Of a stretch of DNA of 64,000 nt, positions 61,610-64,000 are shown in pieces. The stretch covers positions 62,001-126,000 of the forward strand of contig NZ_SLXW01000003.1 in the NCBI RefSeq assembly GCF_004341085.1, written 5' to 3'. The stretch comes from Sphingomonas sp. PP-CE-1G-424 (GTDB lineage: Bacteria; Pseudomonadota; Alphaproteobacteria; Sphingomonadales; Sphingomonadaceae). How positions within the stretch are numbered: position 1 is the first letter of the stretch; each line of letters opens with the position of its first letter. The notes beneath the pieces were generated by a model. It ran no database searches. It was given only the letters and a program-made list of their open reading frames with translations, and had not been told where the DNA came from. The position numbers were made by a program, and so were the translations under genes.

Positions 61610-62206
61610 TTACCGCGGGAGGATATCGGCAGGGAGCTCACCGATCGAACTCTGGCGATCATCCGAGGCGACGCCTTGCAGCAACGGTAGAAGATCGAGG
61701 AAGCGCGCGGTGGCCTCGGTGTGCGCCGCCTGTCGATTGGTGGGATACGCTGCCGGCTCCGCGCCGGTCTCGATGACGTGACTGCCCCAGCCGTCGGCGA
61801 CGGCCAGCAGCCTGTCGATGAACGGATAGGATACGCTGGCGACGACCGACGGGAAGGGCAGGCGAGTCGAAGGCCCTTGCCGCGCCGCCGCCGCAATCGC
61901 CTCTTGGCCGAAGCCGATGTTCAGCGGCGACAGGAACAGCGCGCCCTGAACCGAGTGCAGATAGCTTCGCGGCGACAATTGCGCCCACCACGCCACCGCA
62001 AGGCAGGCGACCCCCTGGGCGAGGATGACGGCCGGTTCCCGCCGGCGCGCGAACACCGCATCGAGCTGCAACGCCCAGCGCCCGGCCTGGAATTTCGCTA
62101 GATCCAATTCCACCGTCGGCACCGACAAGGCCTTGGGAGCATCGCCCTTGACCGTGACGATCACGGCGTGTTGGGGATCGATCGAAGCCGGATACCACAA
62201 TGTCAT
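61610..62206 (-). CDS. RBBP9/YdeN-like hydrolase fold, catalytic residues lost
   Basis: 198 residues from ATG 62206 (AGGAGCG upstream). The fold pattern (AVILAQGVACLAVAWWA, GALFLSPLN, LPFPSVVASVSYPFIDRLLAVADGWGSHVIETG) follows RBBP9-type serine hydrolases, which carry a Ser nucleophile in a VAHSLGC elbow. Here the elbow reads LAQGVAC, so the Ser is Gly, and the Asp after the VVAS strand and the late GH are also not preserved. It is therefore probably a non-enzymatic member. Its partner and role are unknown. Convergent with the sulfur operon, with a 9-bp gap. Confidence 0.65.
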   Translation of the reverse strand: MTLWYPASIDPQHAVIVTVKGDAPKALSVPTVELDLAKFQAGRWALQLDAVFARRREPAVILAQGVACLAVAWWAQLSPRSYLHSVQGALFLSPLNIGFGQEAIAAAARQGPSTRLPFPSVVASVSYPFIDRLLAVADGWGSHVIETGAEPAAYPTNRQAAHTEATARFLDLLPLLQGVASDDRQSSIGELPADILPR

Positions 62207-62671
62207 AGCAGCGCTCCTACAAGGATATCACGGTCGCGAGCCATTTGCCGAGTGCTCCGACTCGGGATCGGATGTGATGATGACGAGGATATTCCTACTG
62301 CGTCGATAGGCAATGGCAGTGCGTCGGTTTGCACGGAATGCGTGCCCGGTCGCTGTCGAGGTGGAGCGCATGAGGTTGTTGCCTGTCTGCCGACGGCGAT
62401 CATGCGCCCGGCTTTCGCGCGCTGATCGCGGCTTGCCAGACACACAGCACATCTTCGCTCCCGAGCTTGCCGACCTGGTCGGCGGTGTGGTCGTGACGCT
62501 TGAATTCGGCGGTGACTGTGCCGTTTTCCCCAATGTCGTTCCAGCCGACGACGCCACCTATTCGAACCGCTGGCGGAAGAACCGACAGTAGGTCTGTCAC
62601 GTTAGATGCTGACAATCGACATCAAGTGCCATGCTGACAGTCTGTCCTGCCGCGAACGGACGTGCTGTCGT
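62207..62671. other. Intergenic, no supported gene
   Basis: Overlapping short frames on both strands (for example a 71-codon minus frame at 62400-62615) have no convincing start or family pattern. Upstream region of the hydrolase-like gene and downstream of the fusion gene. Confidence 0.5.
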
Positions 62672-64000
62672 TCAGATACTCTCCGACGGTATTTCGAGTA
62701 GCCAAGTCCGAATAACGTCTGCGAGGGCGACATGTGCGATACGCTCGCTCACGATCGGCGAGCAGGCGAGGAGGCCGTTGGGGCAGTAGCGGTCGTCGTC
62801 CCACCCGGGGTGGTCGAGGATCGGGTAGAGGCATACGCCCTCGACGGGCACGCCTAGCGATTGCGCGATCTTGACCTCGCGCAGGATCATGCGAAGCCAG
62901 GCGGGACGCGCGCTGCCCTCTATGCCGGTTTCGGCGATGAAGATCGGGCGGCCATAGCGCGCGTAGGCGTCGGCGAGGATCGCGTGGAGCGGGCGGCTGA
63001 GGGGGTGGTCGTACGCTAGCGGGGGGCCGCCGTGGATCCACTGGTTGTTGTGATAGAAATTGACGCCGACGATATCCAGCAATGGCGCGCGGCCGCCGAT
63101 CTGGGGCCATGCTTTCCCGGCGATCATGTCCCAGGCCTGGTATTGTGCGAGGCGGTGGCCTTCGGCGGCGGGGGCGTCGTTCGGGCGGGCGGGGTCGGTG
63201 ATGACGTTGATGACCGGGTCGGCGTGGACGAACCTTGCGGCGGGATCGACCGCGAGGATCGCCTCCATCGCGGCGATCGAGGCGCGGGCGAGTTGGACCT
63301 TCAGTTCATAGCCGCGGCCTCGGGCGAACGGGTTGAGATAGGCTGCGTCGCCGCCGCCCCAGGCGAAGAACGAGATCTCGTTGACCGGGGCGTAGAAGCG
63401 GGTCTCGCCGGGGGCGGCCGGGCCGATATGGCGCGCGGCGGCGGCGGCGAAGGCCGCAAAGCGCGTGACGAAGGCGGGCGTCCAGATGTCTATGTCGTCG
63501 GGCCAGCCGTAATGGAGCAGGTCCCAGATGACTTCGGTGCCGACCGCCTTGGCGGCCTCCAGCTGGCGGTCGAGGCTGGACCAGTCGTAGCGGCCGGGTT
63601 CGCGTTCGATCAGATGCCAGCGCAGGCCGTCGCGCACGGTGAGGATGCCGAGCTTGGCGAGTTCGCTGTAATCATGCTCGGCGAGCGTATCGTGATGGCT
63701 GGCGGCGATGACGTCGACGCGCTTGCGATCGTGTGCGCGGCGGTGGGTGGAGGATTCGAAGCCGCCTTGTAGGACGCTGCGGAAGAGTCCGGTTGGGTGG
63801 GGCAGGGGCGGCCGGTCGGACAGGACCTCGGCGAACAGGGTTTCCCAGCGGGGGACGACGGCGGCGACGGCGTACTCGCTGTCGACCTTGGCGCGGAGGG
63901 CGGTGCCGAGGCGGGTCCGCAGTGCCGGGTCTTCGAGCAGTTTCGTGATCGCAGCAGCGACGGAGGGCGGGTCTTCGTGGGGGACGAACAGGCCGCTGAT
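62672..64000 (-). CDS. Glycosyltransferase C-terminus fused to GH1-like domain, partial
   Basis: The frame is open to the right edge, so the N-terminus is missing. From the edge: a GT4-type glycosyltransferase end (GLFVPHEDPPSVAAAITKLL, then WETLFAEVL), a short linker, then a domain beginning GGFESSTHRRAHDRKRVDVI that resembles clan GH-A glycosidases of the GH1-like type (VRDGLRWHLIE, DLLHYGWPDDIDI). Candidate acid/base Glu is in APVNEISFF and candidate nucleophile Glu in IFIAETGIEG. The two parts are in one uninterrupted frame. It may belong to a surface-polysaccharide or glycoside synthesis cluster beyond the window. Confidence 0.78.
   Translation of the reverse strand: MSGLFVPHEDPPSVAAAITKLLEDPALRTRLGTALRAKVDSEYAVAAVVPRWETLFAEVLSDRPPLPHPTGLFRSVLQGGFESSTHRRAHDRKRVDVIAASHHDTLAEHDYSELAKLGILTVRDGLRWHLIEREPGRYDWSSLDRQLEAAKAVGTEVIWDLLHYGWPDDIDIWTPAFVTRFAAFAAAAARHIGPAAPGETRFYAPVNEISFFAWGGGDAAYLNPFARGRGYELKVQLARASIAAMEAILAVDPAARFVHADPVINVITDPARPNDAPAAEGHRLAQYQAWDMIAGKAWPQIGGRAPLLDIVGVNFYHNNQWIHGGPPLAYDHPLSRPLHAILADAYARYGRPIFIAETGIEGSARPAWLRMILREVKIAQSLGVPVEGVCLYPILDHPGWDDDRYCPNGLLACSPIVSERIAHVALADVIRTWLLEIPSESI

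Noticed and set aside
1..64000. CRISPR array, rRNA or tRNA genes, prophage
   Set aside because: No regularly spaced direct repeats of CRISPR size, no recognised tRNA cloverleaf or rRNA sequence, and no phage structural genes were seen on reading both strands.

Overview
The window is high-GC, gene-dense DNA most consistent with a sphingomonad alphaproteobacterium (Sphingomonas or a close relative). This rests on several things: the GC-rich codon usage, two TonB-dependent receptors set among glycoside hydrolases, Tat and Sec export signals on the hydrolases, a NasT/NasS nitrate system, and family-typical lineage genes such as a periplasmic truncated globin beside DUF3034 and a cupredoxin. Genus-level placement is inference. 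No rRNA, tRNA or CRISPR array was seen.

Layout. 1-1.8 kb: the 3' part of a ROK-family gene and a GH27 alpha-galactosidase. 2-13.5 kb: a mosaic accessory zone with a membrane protein, a GNAT, an APH(3')-like kinase, a broken RibD_C/DHFR-like gene, an HscC-type Hsp70 with a divergent J-like membrane protein split by an in-frame TGA, small secreted proteins, an AT-rich decayed gene, and copies of a dispersed repeat. 13.5-17.5 kb: a MarR-MFS unit facing a ClC channel gene across a palindromic operator. 17.4-27.5 kb: a complete assimilatory nitrate system on the minus strand (nasT-nasS, then leader, narK-nirB-nirD-nasA-cobA). 28-45.7 kb: a polysaccharide-use region (TonB receptor, LacI, GH3, GPH transporter, GH42, GH31, double GH43). 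46.1-50.6 kb: a globin/DUF3034 pair divergent from a cupredoxin/GGDEF-EAL pair. 50.6-51.9 kb: small genes, one split at a poly-A slippery site, plus a transposase remnant. 51.9-61.6 kb: a TonB receptor and a tightly coupled organosulfur operon (aldo/keto reductase, TauD-like, SsuA-C-B, luciferase-like monooxygenase, nitroreductase). 61.6-64 kb: a hydrolase-fold protein lacking its catalytic residues, and a glycosyltransferase/glycosidase fusion running off the right edge.

How parts work together. NarK imports nitrate, NasA reduces it to nitrite, NirBD reduces nitrite to ammonium, and CobA starts siroheme synthesis for NirB. The narK leader carries two hexaloop hairpins (loop residues A1 and G4) and then an intrinsic terminator, the architecture recognised by ANTAR proteins. 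With nasT/nasS just upstream, nitrate-controlled antitermination is strongly indicated. In the sugar region a LacI regulator and a TonB receptor overlap by 4 nt and face a GH3 gene across a perfect 16-bp palindrome. The sulfur operon uses ATGA or TGATG overlaps at most junctions, implying translational coupling.

The least explained signals are these: a duplicated palindromic repeat that supplies the nasA ribosome-binding site and start codon; the in-frame stop in the J-like protein; the A8 slippery heptamer joining two ORFs near 51.03 kb; two divergent genes whose start codons overlap within one CATG; and a family of intergenic repeats, some arranged as inverted pairs.
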